Source: Andalucia godoyi
Taxonomy: Eukaryota; Discoba; Jakobea; Jakobida; Andaluciidae
Direction of reading: 5' to 3'
Assembly (NCBI GenBank): GCA_009859145.1
Contig: VRVR01000049.1
Coordinates: 1-64,000 of the forward strand
DNA length: 64,000 nt
Every line of letters starts with the position of its first letter. Position 1 is the stretch's first letter. The translations under genes and the position numbers were made by a program. The notes under the pieces were generated by a model, which worked only from the letters and a program-made list of their open reading frames with translations, ran no database searches and was not told the DNA's origin. Positions 43,930 to 54,311 of the stretch are shown piece after piece.

Positions 43930-46683
43930 TCAATCATCTGCAGTCGACGAGCGTTTGGAATTCGATTTGCAGATTGGGCAACTTTTCTTCCCAGTGTCCG
44001 TCCCTTGTTCTCGGCGTAGACAGCTTGTGTGGTAGATGTGGCCGCAGAGAAAGACCGCCAAGGGAGGACGCAGACTGGACGCATGGCAAGTGGCGCATTG
44101 CATATGTGCCCCATCGATTTTGGAAGCCATTCGTTGAACCGCGAGCAGCTTCCGCGTTAAAGCAAGCGTATCCGCCTTGAGAACATCGCGACAGCCTTCT
44201 TGCAGCGACATGTGCAGAGTGTATTCGGAAATCACCTTCACCAATCGATCTCGCAGCCGGGGAATCTCCATGCCAGCAGGAATGCGTTGAATCAATCGAA
44301 TGGGATCGCTTACATTGCACTCGAGCAACTCGCCAACAGCGTCTCCTGATCGAAGCGCGTGCGTGACCAGTTCATTCCACAAGTCTTCGTCCTGCGGTGC
44401 TCGTTCCTGAAGAAACTCAATCGCATCTCGGACCGCCCCGTTATCCATAAGAATGTGCAGCGCCTCGGACAAGTTTCCCATCTTTCCGAGGACGTAAACG
44501 CGCTCTCTGAAAAGCTCTGGCTGTGCAGCACAGACATCATGTGCGAGCTGCAGCGGATAGTCGCTGGAAGTCCGCAAAAACTTACCTAGAAACAAGGGAT
44601 CGTGCTTGGCGTACAACGTCACCTGCAGCCCGTGAAACGGTGCGGTAAGCTTCGGGTCAATGTTGAACAAAGCATGCAGATAGTTGTGCAAGTGGATTTC
44701 CAGCGATCGGTCACCAGACAGAAGATTAACAACTCGAGACACCGGAATGTTGTCTGAGAAGCGAGTCAGCAGAGAAATGACCTCTGCCGGATTGTAAACG
44801 TTCAAAATGGTCAACAAATTATTCAAAAACGGGTCCCAAAGCGCGTGCATTTCCATGAATGAAAACAACCCCGACGATCGCTGGTTGACGTAGATCTGGA
44901 AAGCACGGTGGAACTCCCCGCGCAGCACAAATAAATGTGCCAGAATGTCATACCGTTGAAACTGCTCGCAGGCCTCCATCAACGCATCGGGTCTGAACCA
45001 CTTTTCCCAGGGTCCCTTCACAAGCGACAACGACAAATTCGGATCATGTTCAATCATCCACCGCAACACAGATTCGTAAATCTCCTGGCTCAGTTTGGGT
45101 GGGATGACCTTCACGAGGCTCGCTACTTGCCCGCCTTTAATGAACGTCGAAATCCACTTCTCCCAGGAACTTGCCCCTGTCACGTTGCATACTTCGGGAA
45201 GATATGCCACGGCGTCGTCAATCCTTCTTTCTGTGATCAACATCGAAAGCAGTCGATCGCCAATTTGCGCGGGAGAAACTACCTTGATGTTCTTTCTTTG
45301 CAACTTGCATTCTCTCCAAGCCTCCTCAATCTGGCTCTTCTCCAGCAACCACATAATGTGATCGTCCATGTCGCGCGGCCTGGCAACAACAATGTCTCGG
45401 GCAGAATAAATGTAGTACGCATCATCCAAATCATGGTGTGCGAGGCTGACCGGAACGCTTGTCTGCGAATTCATCGGACCGCCTGGCGAAGGCGGCACCG
45501 ACGTAACAAGAGACAGAGCATCGACCGACAATTCTTCTCCGCTTCGGTCCACCAAGCGGAGCTCCGTCGCTCCGTCGACAGTGTTCTGCGAAAGCACGAT
45601 CACCTCGTTTGCAAAAGGTGCAATCCCAAGAATCTTTGCATCGCCCATCACCAAATTCGCAGCACTGCTGAAGTCGGGAGCTCTTAAAATGCGGACCAAT
45701 GGTCCGACTGCAATCATGAGTTCTTCGCTTGTCCAAATCAACGTCATTCTAGAACCTGCAGACGACACCGTTGTGCCTGCACTTGGAAGTGACGCCTGAG
45801 ACGACGAAGGGGAAAGCTGGGGAGCGGAAGGCAGCTTGCTTAGCGATTGGTTCATATTGAACAATGCAACCGGTTGCGATGTTTCCATGTTAAACACCTT
45901 GACCGTGCCGGAAGCTGCGATTGCCCATGACAAGAACACTCCAGATGGCGACCACGCGATTGCAGACACATCTCCTTCACCTTGCGAAATCACCTGGTCT
46001 TTTGTTCCAGAGAACCAGCCTTTTGAATGCGCAACAACCGCCCCGCCTTTCGAAACCGAGACCACTCTCTTGTTCTTTTTTTGTGACGACGACGCGTACA
46101 ATGGGTCAATGCAGAGATGGATCGCGTGGTTGGGATGGGTCGGTGGTGTGGCCGTCGATATTAAATCCACTGGTTTCTCGTCGGAAAGCAAGCTGGTCAC
46201 AACAGCCTTTCCGTCTGCACCAAGCGTCGCGACAAATTCGCCGCGATCGTCAACAGAAATCGCAGAAATCGCAGAATTCGGATGCGGATAAAACGATCGC
46301 ACGTTTGATCCAGTGAAATCAAGAATGTGGATATGTCCAGTCGCCGTTCCTAGCAGCAGAAACTTGAAATGGACTCGCAACACAGTGCACAAATCCGTCG
46401 ACAGCAACGCAGGCGTATGCGATCCGAGTTTTAAATACTTGAACACCGGCTCCGCGTCTCCATCTTCCTCCTCTTCCCCCTCCTCCTCCTCCTCAGCCCC
46501 GCCGCCGTCTTCTCCATTGCCACTGTGAGAAGTCTCTGCCTGCTTCAGCGGCTCCATCGCCGACTTTCCAGAACTCGCAGATTTCCCTAGTCGTCCACCA
46601 CCATTTGTCAAAACTCCCGAGAGTCCAGAAGTCGAATGCACCGTTGGATACGCCAGATCAGAATCCGGACTCGCCGACGACAT
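43930..46683 (-). CDS. VPS41: VPS41 (HOPS subunit), 917 aa
   Basis: The Rab7-effector subunit of the HOPS tethering complex on late endosomes and vacuoles, also an AP-3 coat partner. After about 75 disordered, acidic residues (EEEEEGEEEEDGDAEPVFKY) come YLKLGSHTPALL and FKFLLLGTATGHIHILDFTG, the diagnostic start of the VPS41 propeller. A clathrin-heavy-chain-like helical repeat follows (LLSMLITERRIDDAVAYLPE, then YESVLRWMIEHDP). The tail is a RING-H2: MQCATCHASS, FLCGHIYHTSCLRRE and CPICKSN. Length matches the family. Single exon. Confidence 0.93.
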   Translation of the reverse strand: MSSASPDSDLAYPTVHSTSGLSGVLTNGGGRLGKSASSGKSAMEPLKQAETSHSGNGEDGGGAEEEEEGEEEEDGDAEPVFKYLKLGSHTPALLSTDLCTVLRVHFKFLLLGTATGHIHILDFTGSNVRSFYPHPNSAISAISVDDRGEFVATLGADGKAVVTSLLSDEKPVDLISTATPPTHPNHAIHLCIDPLYASSSQKKNKRVVSVSKGGAVVAHSKGWFSGTKDQVISQGEGDVSAIAWSPSGVFLSWAIAASGTVKVFNMETSQPVALFNMNQSLSKLPSAPQLSPSSSQASLPSAGTTVSSAGSRMTLIWTSEELMIAVGPLVRILRAPDFSSAANLVMGDAKILGIAPFANEVIVLSQNTVDGATELRLVDRSGEELSVDALSLVTSVPPSPGGPMNSQTSVPVSLAHHDLDDAYYIYSARDIVVARPRDMDDHIMWLLEKSQIEEAWRECKLQRKNIKVVSPAQIGDRLLSMLITERRIDDAVAYLPEVCNVTGASSWEKWISTFIKGGQVASLVKVIPPKLSQEIYESVLRWMIEHDPNLSLSLVKGPWEKWFRPDALMEACEQFQRYDILAHLFVLRGEFHRAFQIYVNQRSSGLFSFMEMHALWDPFLNNLLTILNVYNPAEVISLLTRFSDNIPVSRVVNLLSGDRSLEIHLHNYLHALFNIDPKLTAPFHGLQVTLYAKHDPLFLGKFLRTSSDYPLQLAHDVCAAQPELFRERVYVLGKMGNLSEALHILMDNGAVRDAIEFLQERAPQDEDLWNELVTHALRSGDAVGELLECNVSDPIRLIQRIPAGMEIPRLRDRLVKVISEYTLHMSLQEGCRDVLKADTLALTRKLLAVQRMASKIDGAHMQCATCHASSLRPPLAVFLCGHIYHTSCLRREQGTDTGKKSCPICKSNSKRSSTADD

Positions 46684-47109
46684 CTCGCCTCCCCCGCAAA
46701 AACGTACAGTAAAAACCTAATATATATGTGTTAAGGGAAAGTCATAATAGCATTTCATTTAAAAATAAAATAGAAGAAGGAGCCCAAACTCGCCGAGACA
46801 CGAACTTTGGAGGGGAAAAAGGCTTCATTGCCTGTCATTGGAAAAAGACCTTGGCCTTTGTGCAGAATACAATCCATTAGGGTTGCATGATTTTTTCGTT
46901 TTTGTTTTTCCTTTGTTTTATTATATTTTGCACTTCCATTACCCACTTAATCTCCTTCTGGGTTTTGGATTTTTAATGTGATTCCGATCATTATTGTCAG
47001 TGATACAGCTGTCTGTCTGTCTGTCTATACACGGAGATTTTTTTTGCTGGACGTCAAGCACAAGCGGGAAAAAGAAAAAGAAGAAGGAGAAGGAGAAGGA
47101 GAAAGAGAG
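46684..47109. other. Divergent intergenic region
   Basis: Shared promoter space of VPS41 and NDUFA7, with a CTGT tetramer repeat (47010-47027) and, before the NDUFA7 ATG, a 40-base purine-rich leader of AAGGAGAA type. No gene supported. Confidence 0.55.
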
Positions 47110-47418
47110 ATGGAGTTTTTTAGTAGGATCAAGCAGAGAATTCGACTTGCTTGGATATTGGATCCGACACGCTTGGACGCGTTTCATAATCGAGTGAAAG
47201 TCTCGTCTGAACTTTCGTCGCCAAAGATCCCGGTGCGAGAGCCTGGTCGCAAATTTGATATCAAGTACTTCGTAAGAGACTCGCGCAGATCACAGGAGCC
47301 GTCCGTCAGACTCGACCGCGCTCAGATCGACACGAAAGAAGCCGTCGGTCCGGTCACCCCTGGCCAGCCGGTCTCTTGGAAGCCAGGCGGACAAAATACT
47401 TCTGGCTACCAAGCTTGA
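47110..47418 (+). CDS. NDUFA7: Complex I subunit NDUFA7 (B14.5a), 102 aa
   Basis: An accessory subunit of mitochondrial NADH dehydrogenase. The ATG at 47110 (MEFFSRIKQRIRLAW) is preceded by the GA-rich leader. Family marks are KIPVREPGRKFDIKYFVRDS followed by RRSQEPSV (compare the family's YYxxRDGRRExxPP), and a C-terminal PVSWKPG. Length is close to the 95-113 aa of other members. As in other species, no cleavable presequence is evident. It lies 20 bases before repeat copy B. Confidence 0.82.
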   Translation: MEFFSRIKQRIRLAWILDPTRLDAFHNRVKVSSELSSPKIPVREPGRKFDIKYFVRDSRRSQEPSVRLDRAQIDTKEAVGPVTPGQPVSWKPGGQNTSGYQA

Positions 47419-47438
47419 AAATTCATAATGATAAACAA

Positions 47439-47948
47439 CCGTTGAATGATAACACGTCATTGTCATGGACACGGTCAATTCTGGCCGACACTAGCACGTT
47501 TGCTCCACGGAAATTCGTGCTTACGCGTAGCAGTCTATCATTCGTTGGTTTGGTTTTTTGGTTTCACTCTTTTTATTCAACTGTGGGCGTGAGTGCACTG
47601 GGACGACGCATTCTCCTACGCCGCTCGATACAGGGCCTCCTAGGTCCCGCAGACCTCCTAAGAGACCGCCTCTTCCTACTCTCGTATCTCCAGGTGCATC
47701 AATCGCTGCAACTGAGGACACGAAAGCGCCTGCTGCTAGGGCCGTCAGAATCAAAAATGCACCCTTCTCAGAAACAACGTGCCACGCTGAGAAAGTGGCT
47801 CACCGATTGATCGAGATTGGGAACGGAGCGCGGAGCATCTATCTGAAGAGCGCCGTGAGGCGTATAGGGGCCTATTCCCTTCCCGGCGACGGGATGCAAG
47901 ACTGAGTATGCATGTCTATTCGTCGATATGCATGTTTCAGTGTATATA
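47439..47948 (-). repeat. Interspersed repeat, copy B (510 bp), inverted relative to copy A
   Basis: The reverse complement of this stretch follows copy A (37953-38569) almost throughout, with scattered substitutions, small indels and a deletion of about 65 bases. It lies between the NDUFA7 stop codon and gamma-tubulin. Open frames in it are not conserved with copy A, so it is probably non-coding. The two copies are about 9 kb apart in opposite orientation and could support an inversion. Confidence 0.8.
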
Positions 47949-48020
47949 ATGTAGGCGTAGGGAAAGTGAGTTACAGAAACCAAAACAGGAAGGGGGAAAA
48001 ATGTCATTCTGCAAATGTCA

Positions 48021-48029
48021 TTTCCCGCC
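48021..48029 (+). promoter_or_regulatory. E2F-like site before gamma-tubulin
   Basis: tttcccgcc fits TTTSSCGC and lies about 200 bases upstream of the gamma-tubulin ATG, next to two ATGTCATT motifs. Sequence match only. Confidence 0.3.
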
Positions 48030-48231
48030 CAACTCTGACAAAAAATCCCCCCGTTCGCTTAACAATGCCATAAAGACAGCTTTTCTTTGTCATTATTCTT
48101 TCGGATTTTGTTTTTGAATTATTTTTATTATTTACTATTGTTCATAAAAACCTTTGTGTTCCAGTTTTCGTTTTGCTGTGCGTTGATTGAAGAGAAAGAA
48201 AGAAAAGAAAAGAGAGAAGGAAAAGAAAAAC

Positions 48232-49629
48232 ATGCCTCGAGAGATCATTACGTTGCAGGTTGGTCAGTGCGGAAACCAAGTGGGAACTGAATTCTGGAAA
48301 CGGTTATGTGCAGAGCATGCGATTTCGCCAGACGGGATCATTGAGCCGCATGCAAACCCGAATGCCGGTGATCGCAAGGATGTCTTTTTCTACCAAGCAG
48401 ACGATGAGCATTACATCCCGCGAGCTCTGTTGGTTGATTTGGAGCCGCGTGTGATCAATTCGATCCAAAATTCTCCGTATCGGAACCTGTATAATCCAGA
48501 GAATATCTTTATTGGAGGCGATGGAGGCGGTGCCGGAAACAACTGGGCCCAAGGATTCAGTCTTGCAGACAAGCAGTATGAGGAAGTCATGGAGATGATT
48601 GACCGCGAAGCAGACGGCTCGGATTCGCTGGAAGGCTTTGTTCTGCTGCACTCGATTGCAGGTGGCACAGGCTCCGGAATGGGATCGTACCTGCTAGAGC
48701 GGCTGAACGACCGCTATCCGAAAAAGCTTATTCAGACGTACTCTGTGTTTCCGAACCAACAGGACACCTCCGATGTCGTTGTCCAGCCGTACAACTCGCT
48801 GCTGACGCTCAAGCGGCTGACGCTCAATGCCGACTGTGTGGTTGTGTTGGACAATACGGCTCTGAACCGAATCGCAGTGGATCGACTCCACATTGAAACC
48901 CCGACATTTGCACAGACAAACGCGCTCGTGTCGACCGTCATGGCTGCTTCGACCACTACCCTCCGATATCCAGGATATATGAACAATGATCTGATCGGGC
49001 TGATTGCGTCGTTGATTCCGACGCCGCGATGCCACTTTTTAATGACTGGATACACACCACTGACTATTGATGTAGCGCAGCAGCTGAACGTGCGGAAAAC
49101 GTCGGTTTTGGACGTGATGCGCCGGCTTTTGCAGACGAAGAATATTATGGTGTCGTGCTCGACCCGCAAAGGATGCTATTTATCGATTCTGAACATTATC
49201 CAAGGAGAAGTAGATCCAACGCAGGTGCACCGGTCGTTGCAGAGAATAAGAGAGCGCAAGCTTGCGCAATTTATCCCGTGGGGCCCCGCATCCATCCAAG
49301 TGGCGCTCTCTCGAAAGTCACCGTACGTCGAAACATCGCATCGAGTATCGGGCTTGATGCTTGCGAACCACACGTCGATCCACACCTTGTTTGCACGAGC
49401 ACTCAGTCAGTACGACAAGCTTCGCAGCCGAGGCGCTTTTCTTGATGTGTACCGAAAGACAGACTTGTTTTCCGACGGTCTTGACGAGTTTGATGCGTCG
49501 AGAGAAGTCGTCGACGGGCTCATTGAAGAGTACAAGGCTGCCGAAAGAGCGGACTATGTCGACTGGGGCATGCGCCAGTACGAAAGCCAAAGTGCGGACC
49601 CGCGAGTCGGAAAGTCCACCTCGCACTAG
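48232..49629 (+). CDS. TUBG: Gamma-tubulin, 465 aa
   Basis: Nucleates microtubules in the gamma-tubulin ring complex at centrosomes or basal bodies. The ATG at 48232 gives [20 protein letters not shown], identical in pattern to other gamma-tubulins. The GTP-binding loop [30 protein letters not shown], the insert [15 protein letters not shown] and [18 protein letters not shown] are all gamma-specific. Length is normal. The upstream region holds repeat copy B, an E2F-like site and a 45-base purine-rich leader. Confidence 0.98.
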   Translation: MPREIITLQVGQCGNQVGTEFWKRLCAEHAISPDGIIEPHANPNAGDRKDVFFYQADDEHYIPRALLVDLEPRVINSIQNSPYRNLYNPENIFIGGDGGGAGNNWAQGFSLADKQYEEVMEMIDREADGSDSLEGFVLLHSIAGGTGSGMGSYLLERLNDRYPKKLIQTYSVFPNQQDTSDVVVQPYNSLLTLKRLTLNADCVVVLDNTALNRIAVDRLHIETPTFAQTNALVSTVMAASTTTLRYPGYMNNDLIGLIASLIPTPRCHFLMTGYTPLTIDVAQQLNVRKTSVLDVMRRLLQTKNIMVSCSTRKGCYLSILNIIQGEVDPTQVHRSLQRIRERKLAQFIPWGPASIQVALSRKSPYVETSHRVSGLMLANHTSIHTLFARALSQYDKLRSRGAFLDVYRKTDLFSDGLDEFDASREVVDGLIEEYKAAERADYVDWGMRQYESQSADPRVGKSTSH

Positions 49630-50124
49630 TTCTTTCCATTTTTCCTTGTGGTTTTGCCACCTACCTGCCTTTTTTTTTAATATTTTTTATTATTATTTCT
49701 TTTCTTTTCTTTTTTTTTTTTTTATTAATCTTGGCTCCTTTCCTTCCCCCCGCGTTCCTTTCCTTTCTTTTCCGTAAAAAATTAATTAAAAGACCATCAA
49801 CTGCTGTACCTCCAAGTGTTTTCACGCTGTTGTAAAACATAAAAAAGAGGGGGCCATTATGACGTCACAATGACATGTCATTTTCCACCAATTTCAAGTG
49901 AAGCCTTTTGCCACGGCTTTGGTTTTTTCGCTTTCAAGAGGACACATGCATGGACATTACCGATCAAAGTTTCTTGTCTGTGCTTCCTAAGCGACCAATA
50001 TTATTTTTGATTTGGTTTTCGTTGTTTCAAGTATTGTTATTATTATTATTGTTGTTGTTGTTGTTCTTGTTGTTATTTTATAATTATTATTTTTATAATA
50101 ATTTTCTTTTGAAATCGTGTAGTC
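49630..50124. other. Intergenic region, T-rich
   Basis: 3' flank of gamma-tubulin with long T runs (49670-49730), then ATGACGTCAC (49858-49867), a full CRE/ATF-type palindrome, and a TTATTATTGTTGTTG repeat (50033-50080) before the p23 gene. No gene supported. Confidence 0.6.
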
Positions 50125-50742
50125 ATGTTTTACCCGACAGTTCAGTGGGCGCAGAGCAAAGATTTTGTGTTTGTGACAGTTGTGGTTACGGATGCAAAGG
50201 ATGTGTCCGTGACGATCAATGACTCGAGTCTTCAAGTGTCTGGCAAGCGAGGTCTGGACTCTGCGGACTTTTCGTTTTCGTACGACTTGTACACGGACAT
50301 TGACCATTCTGCGTCCAAGTACAAGGTTGGCGCGCGAGGCGTTGAGGCTGCGCTGTCCAAGAAGGAGGCCGGAAACTGGTGGCCGCGGCTGACCAAGGAG
50401 AAGGACCGCACGGGACACATCAAGGCCGACTGGGACAAGTGGGTCGACGAGGACGAGGCGGATGGCCCGGCATTTAACCAGGATGACTTTATGAAGGGAA
50501 TGGGCGGCTTCGGAGGCCAGGGCATGGGCGGTATGCCCGGTATGCCCGGAATGGGCGGAATGGGGGGAATGGGTGGACTCGAAGGCATGATGGGCGGAAT
50601 GCCGGGAATGGGCGGAATGGACTTTTCGCAGTTTGCAGGCGGCGACGACGAGGATGACGAGGACGATGATGAAGAAGACGATCAAGGGCACGATGCAAAG
50701 CTCAAAGATCTCGACCAGGACGAAGCACCTTCCAAGCAGTAA
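50125..50742 (+). CDS. PTGES3: p23/Sba1 HSP90 co-chaperone, 205 aa
   Basis: A CS-domain protein that stabilises the ATP-bound closed form of HSP90. Residues 1-110 hold the CS fold (PTVQWAQSKDFVFVTV, VTINDSSLQVSG) and the p23-specific end NWWPRLTKEKDRTGHIKADW followed by DKWVDEDE. The tail is a Gly-Met repeat region (GMGGMPGMPGMGGMGGMGG, about 130-170), as in plant and fungal p23, then a very acidic end. Single exon. Confidence 0.95.
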   Translation: MFYPTVQWAQSKDFVFVTVVVTDAKDVSVTINDSSLQVSGKRGLDSADFSFSYDLYTDIDHSASKYKVGARGVEAALSKKEAGNWWPRLTKEKDRTGHIKADWDKWVDEDEADGPAFNQDDFMKGMGGFGGQGMGGMPGMPGMGGMGGMGGLEGMMGGMPGMGGMDFSQFAGGDDEDDEDDDEEDDQGHDAKLKDLDQDEAPSKQ

Positions 50743-50829
50743 ACAACCACTACAACAAAAGGAACTAACTGCAAGCACAACATCCTCCCCATTTCCAAGC
50801 GAGCGTGATGTCTGGCGAGTGCGATAAGC

Positions 50830-51864
50830 TTATAGACCCATGATGGGCCGCATTCGTTCTTGTTCTTGCCGCAGCGCAATTTTTGCATCCCGCGCTTGCT
50901 TGATGCGCAGCTTTTCTCTTTCGACGAGGGAAATCCTCGGAAATGCGTCTGCTTTTCGCAACGTCGTCTCCTTGATCCGCTCGTTCTCGCTCTGAACTAT
51001 CGCCTCCTGTGCCTTGTCTCGCTTCTCCACGCGCGTCTGCACATTCCACTGCTCTTTCCCAGCAAGCTTCGACGACACTGCAAACTCGACTCGGTCGTTC
51101 ATCGCCATGTTTGTATCCAAGAGCACTTTCCGCCCGCCGTGACTGTGCAGCGCGGAGAAGGACGGCTTTCCAGCCGTCGCTTCTTCTGCATCCTCGGCAC
51201 TCTGTCCGTGTGCCAGAGTCAGTCCTTGTGCGTGTGCCGCTCCAGCATCGAATCGCCGCGACTTGTGTTCCGGAGCCGTCCGGATCGACCGATAATAGGT
51301 CATTTCATCGATTCCACCATGCTGCTGTTGATTGGTGGCTGCTGGCTGCGAGAGGATCTGGCAAGAGGAGGAGGATGCATCGGCATGGATGATGAGAGAC
51401 TTGTCGAGGAACAGGCGCTGGTCGACCTTGAACTTGTTGTGCTTGCCTTGCTTTTCAAAGAAGAGAGACTTTTGGAAGAGCAAAGGAAGCTCTTCTGCTC
51501 TGAAGTTGTATTCCATCCGCGAGGCCTGGAACTCGGAGTTCGTCCGCAGCAACGCGCGACAAGGCTTCACATGCTCGGCATCGTATGTCGACTTGTTCCA
51601 CTGCGGCTTGGCACCCGTGAGCAGCAGCGGCTGTACCGCAAGCTTCATTCTTCGGCGCGCGTCAACTGAAGACGGCGGCACCTCGTCTGGATTAAAGGTC
51701 AGATCTTGGTGGTTGAACGTCGCCCTGCCAAACCGAGTACTTCCAGGCTGTGTCGAGTACCGCGAATAGTACCGACCTCTTTCGGACGTCACCCTATCTC
51801 CTCCACCCCCATGACCATGGCCCGACATACTATTCGACGTCCGAGGCCGGCTGCTCATCATCAT
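50830..51864 (-). CDS. Hypothetical basic protein, 344 aa
   Basis: The frame opens with three Met codons at 51864 (MMMSSRPRTSNSMSGHGHGG). The N terminus is Ser/Gly/Arg-rich and disordered. The rest is charged and probably elongated, with a C-terminal helix rich in Arg, Glu and Lys (LVEREKLRIKQARDAKIALR). Short Tyr/Arg blocks recall microtubule-associated or flagellar proteins, but no family can be named. It is convergent with p23, about 90 bases apart. Confidence 0.65.
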   Translation of the reverse strand: MMMSSRPRTSNSMSGHGHGGGGDRVTSERGRYYSRYSTQPGSTRFGRATFNHQDLTFNPDEVPPSSVDARRRMKLAVQPLLLTGAKPQWNKSTYDAEHVKPCRALLRTNSEFQASRMEYNFRAEELPLLFQKSLFFEKQGKHNKFKVDQRLFLDKSLIIHADASSSSCQILSQPAATNQQQHGGIDEMTYYRSIRTAPEHKSRRFDAGAAHAQGLTLAHGQSAEDAEEATAGKPSFSALHSHGGRKVLLDTNMAMNDRVEFAVSSKLAGKEQWNVQTRVEKRDKAQEAIVQSENERIKETTLRKADAFPRISLVEREKLRIKQARDAKIALRQEQERMRPIMGL

Positions 51865-52325
51865 TTTCTCTTAAATCCTATCTTGCCTCTCTCAACTCCC
51901 AACTCTGACTTTTCTTTTTCTTTTCTCCTACCTTTTTTCAATGGATAGGCTTTCAAAAAGTACCAATGAAAATTTAATCTTGCTCATTTCGTAGGAAACC
52001 AAACCGTTTGGAAACTGCTCAAACCTCTCCATATCTGAATTCGGGCGGCCGTTTGGGGCCTTTTGCGGTTACTCACTGTACACACACTTCCCCCGAATGT
52101 AGCATCACGTGATGATAGACTGTCCATTTTTCCGCGGTTCAGTTTTCACTCATTCGTTTGTTATGATTTTATCGTTTTATTATTATTATCATTATCATCG
52201 ATATTATTATTATTATTATCAGCATTATTATCATTATTATTAGATAATTTTTGGGGGCGGTGGAATTATCGTGTAGGGGTAAGACAGACAGGCGGGAGAG
52301 GGCAAGGGCAAGGGCAAGGGAGGAA
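51865..52325. other. Divergent intergenic region
   Basis: Contains ATT trinucleotide repeats (52176-52240) and a purine-rich leader with three copies of ggcaag just before the helicase ATG. No gene supported. Confidence 0.55.
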
Positions 52326-54311
52326 ATGTCGTTTGAGAAGAGCAGCAGTTCGCATGGTGAAACACGGAGTTGGAATGCAAGCAGAAAGCGGCCGCGCCGA
52401 GAGGCCGAGTTGCTGACGGCAGATGAGTTGGAAGAGCGGCGCAAGAAGAAACTGAAGCGCAAGGCCGAGGTTGCATCGGAGCGCAAGTCGCGCTTGGACG
52501 TCAAGGAAGCGCTTGAAGAGAAACTTCGGCAAGTGTCGCTGCCTTTGTGGATGCGACAAGGAACTGTCATTTCTGCGACTTTGAGTGACCGTACATCATC
52601 GTTGTCGACAGCGACGACGGACGAATTGGACGAACCAGTCGCGGAGTCACAGCGAGAGCCAGAGTGGCGGTCAGATGCGGAATCGGCAAATATGAAGCTT
52701 CGAACGCTGAAAAGGCGCTTGAAATCGCGGTTTGGGAGCGTGAAGGAGTGGAAGCTTGTCTATCGCATTCTGGAACAAAAGATGAAAATCGACACTCTTT
52801 TTCCAGTGCAAACATACTTGATTGATTACCTCTCAAAGCTGATTATCGAAAGAGGAGTCGGAGACGTCGCTTGTGCCGCGCCAACAGGTTCCGGAAAGAC
52901 TCTTGCATATGTCCTGCCGCTTCTGATGCAGCTTCTGTGGAATGTAAGCCCTAGAGGTCCACTGCGGCTCTCGGCCGTGGTGCTTGTCCCTACACGCGAT
53001 CTTGCGCGGCAAGTGGGATCGGTCCTTGAAGTGTTTTGCAAGGCCGCAGGATACATTCTGCAGGTTTGCACGGGCTCAAAATCATTTGCTGCCGAGCAGT
53101 CTCTGCTCATGCAGCCAGGGCCGCTCGACAAGTTTCATCTTGCAAGTCGCGACGCGGTAGGAGATCGCGCAGACCAAAACATGCTAAAAAGACGAGGAGT
53201 ACCGTTCGTGCTGGATGCGCAGACAGCTTGCCATGTCATTGTGGCAACACCGGGAAGGTTCATGGACCATGTAACGCAGACGGCCGGATTTTCCACGGCC
53301 CTGTCGCATTTGCAAGTGCTTGTGTTGGACGAAGCAGACAAGCTCCTTGCGCAGTCATATGATGATTGGCTGCACCGCCTCCTTCCGTTGCTCGGGCCGT
53401 GGTGCAGAAAAATGCTCTTCTCAGCCACACTAACGCGCAACCCGGGAAAGATTGCGGCGCTGCGATTGGTGAATCCACGGTATTTTAGCGTCACGGAAGC
53501 ACATGTTACGAAGCGGTTCGTCACTCCGGAATCACTGACGCAGCAGTATGCAGTTGTGAGCGCAGAGCACAAGCCGCATGCTCTACTGCACTTGTTGGAA
53601 TATGCGCGGGAGCACGACTTGTTGCCTTGTGTGTGCTTTACTTCTTCAGTCGAAACGGCGCATCGGTTGTTCAGAATGTGTCAGGCGTACTATGGTGCTG
53701 TCCAAGAAGACTCTCGGGACAAGAAGAAGGACCAGCGGGACAGGACGTGGAATGGAAACCAAGCGAGAAATGATCCGGAAAAGAAGCCCTTGCTGGATGA
53801 CTTTGTGTTTGCAGAGTACTCCAGCGCCCTCGACCAGCAATTGAAGACACAGTTACTGCAATCGCTGGAACGCGTCGGTGTGGACGATCGAAAAGCACGC
53901 AAAGCGGACCCGCAAAACATGGTTGTGCTGTGCTCGGACGCAATGTCGAGAGGGCTGGATGTGTCGTCCATTCGTCTTGTGATTTCGTACGATGCCCCAG
54001 CTCATGTGACGACATATATCCACAGAGTCGGTCGCACAGCCCGTGCTGGACGTGCTGGAACTGCGATTTCGCTGCTGCGCTCTCAGGAAGTGCGGTTCTT
54101 TAAAGATTTGATGCGCAAGGCTCAGCATGCAAAGCCCGTGACGGAACTCCGAACGCACTTTGAACGTGACGACGCGCGGTTAGAGTATGCGTTGCAGACT
54201 GTGAGGAACGTTCTGGCCGAGGAAGCCAATCACAAGGTGCCACTGTCGGGACCCATTCCCGCGGAATTGTATCCGCAAGAAGAACCGGAAGAAGATGGTG
54301 GGTACATTTAG
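52326..54311 (+). CDS. DDX51: DEAD-box RNA helicase DDX51/Dbp6, 661 aa
   Basis: An ATP-dependent RNA helicase for early 60S ribosome assembly in the nucleolus. The ATG at 52326 opens a basic N terminus (RRKKKLKRKAEVASERKSR). The motif order is Q-like LFPVQTYLIDYL, I APTGSGKT (near 184), Ia VPTRDLARQ, Ib ATPGRFMDHV, II LDEADK (DEAD, near 334), III FSATL, then CFTSSVETAHRL, SDAMSRGLD and HRVGRTARAGR. The DDX51-type marks are CTGSKSFAAEQSLL after motif Ia and the LTRNPGKIAALRL region after SAT. A short charged insertion (about 465-490) separates the C-terminal motifs. Confidence 0.93.
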   Translation: MSFEKSSSSHGETRSWNASRKRPRREAELLTADELEERRKKKLKRKAEVASERKSRLDVKEALEEKLRQVSLPLWMRQGTVISATLSDRTSSLSTATTDELDEPVAESQREPEWRSDAESANMKLRTLKRRLKSRFGSVKEWKLVYRILEQKMKIDTLFPVQTYLIDYLSKLIIERGVGDVACAAPTGSGKTLAYVLPLLMQLLWNVSPRGPLRLSAVVLVPTRDLARQVGSVLEVFCKAAGYILQVCTGSKSFAAEQSLLMQPGPLDKFHLASRDAVGDRADQNMLKRRGVPFVLDAQTACHVIVATPGRFMDHVTQTAGFSTALSHLQVLVLDEADKLLAQSYDDWLHRLLPLLGPWCRKMLFSATLTRNPGKIAALRLVNPRYFSVTEAHVTKRFVTPESLTQQYAVVSAEHKPHALLHLLEYAREHDLLPCVCFTSSVETAHRLFRMCQAYYGAVQEDSRDKKKDQRDRTWNGNQARNDPEKKPLLDDFVFAEYSSALDQQLKTQLLQSLERVGVDDRKARKADPQNMVVLCSDAMSRGLDVSSIRLVISYDAPAHVTTYIHRVGRTARAGRAGTAISLLRSQEVRFFKDLMRKAQHAKPVTELRTHFERDDARLEYALQTVRNVLAEEANHKVPLSGPIPAELYPQEEPEEDGGYI

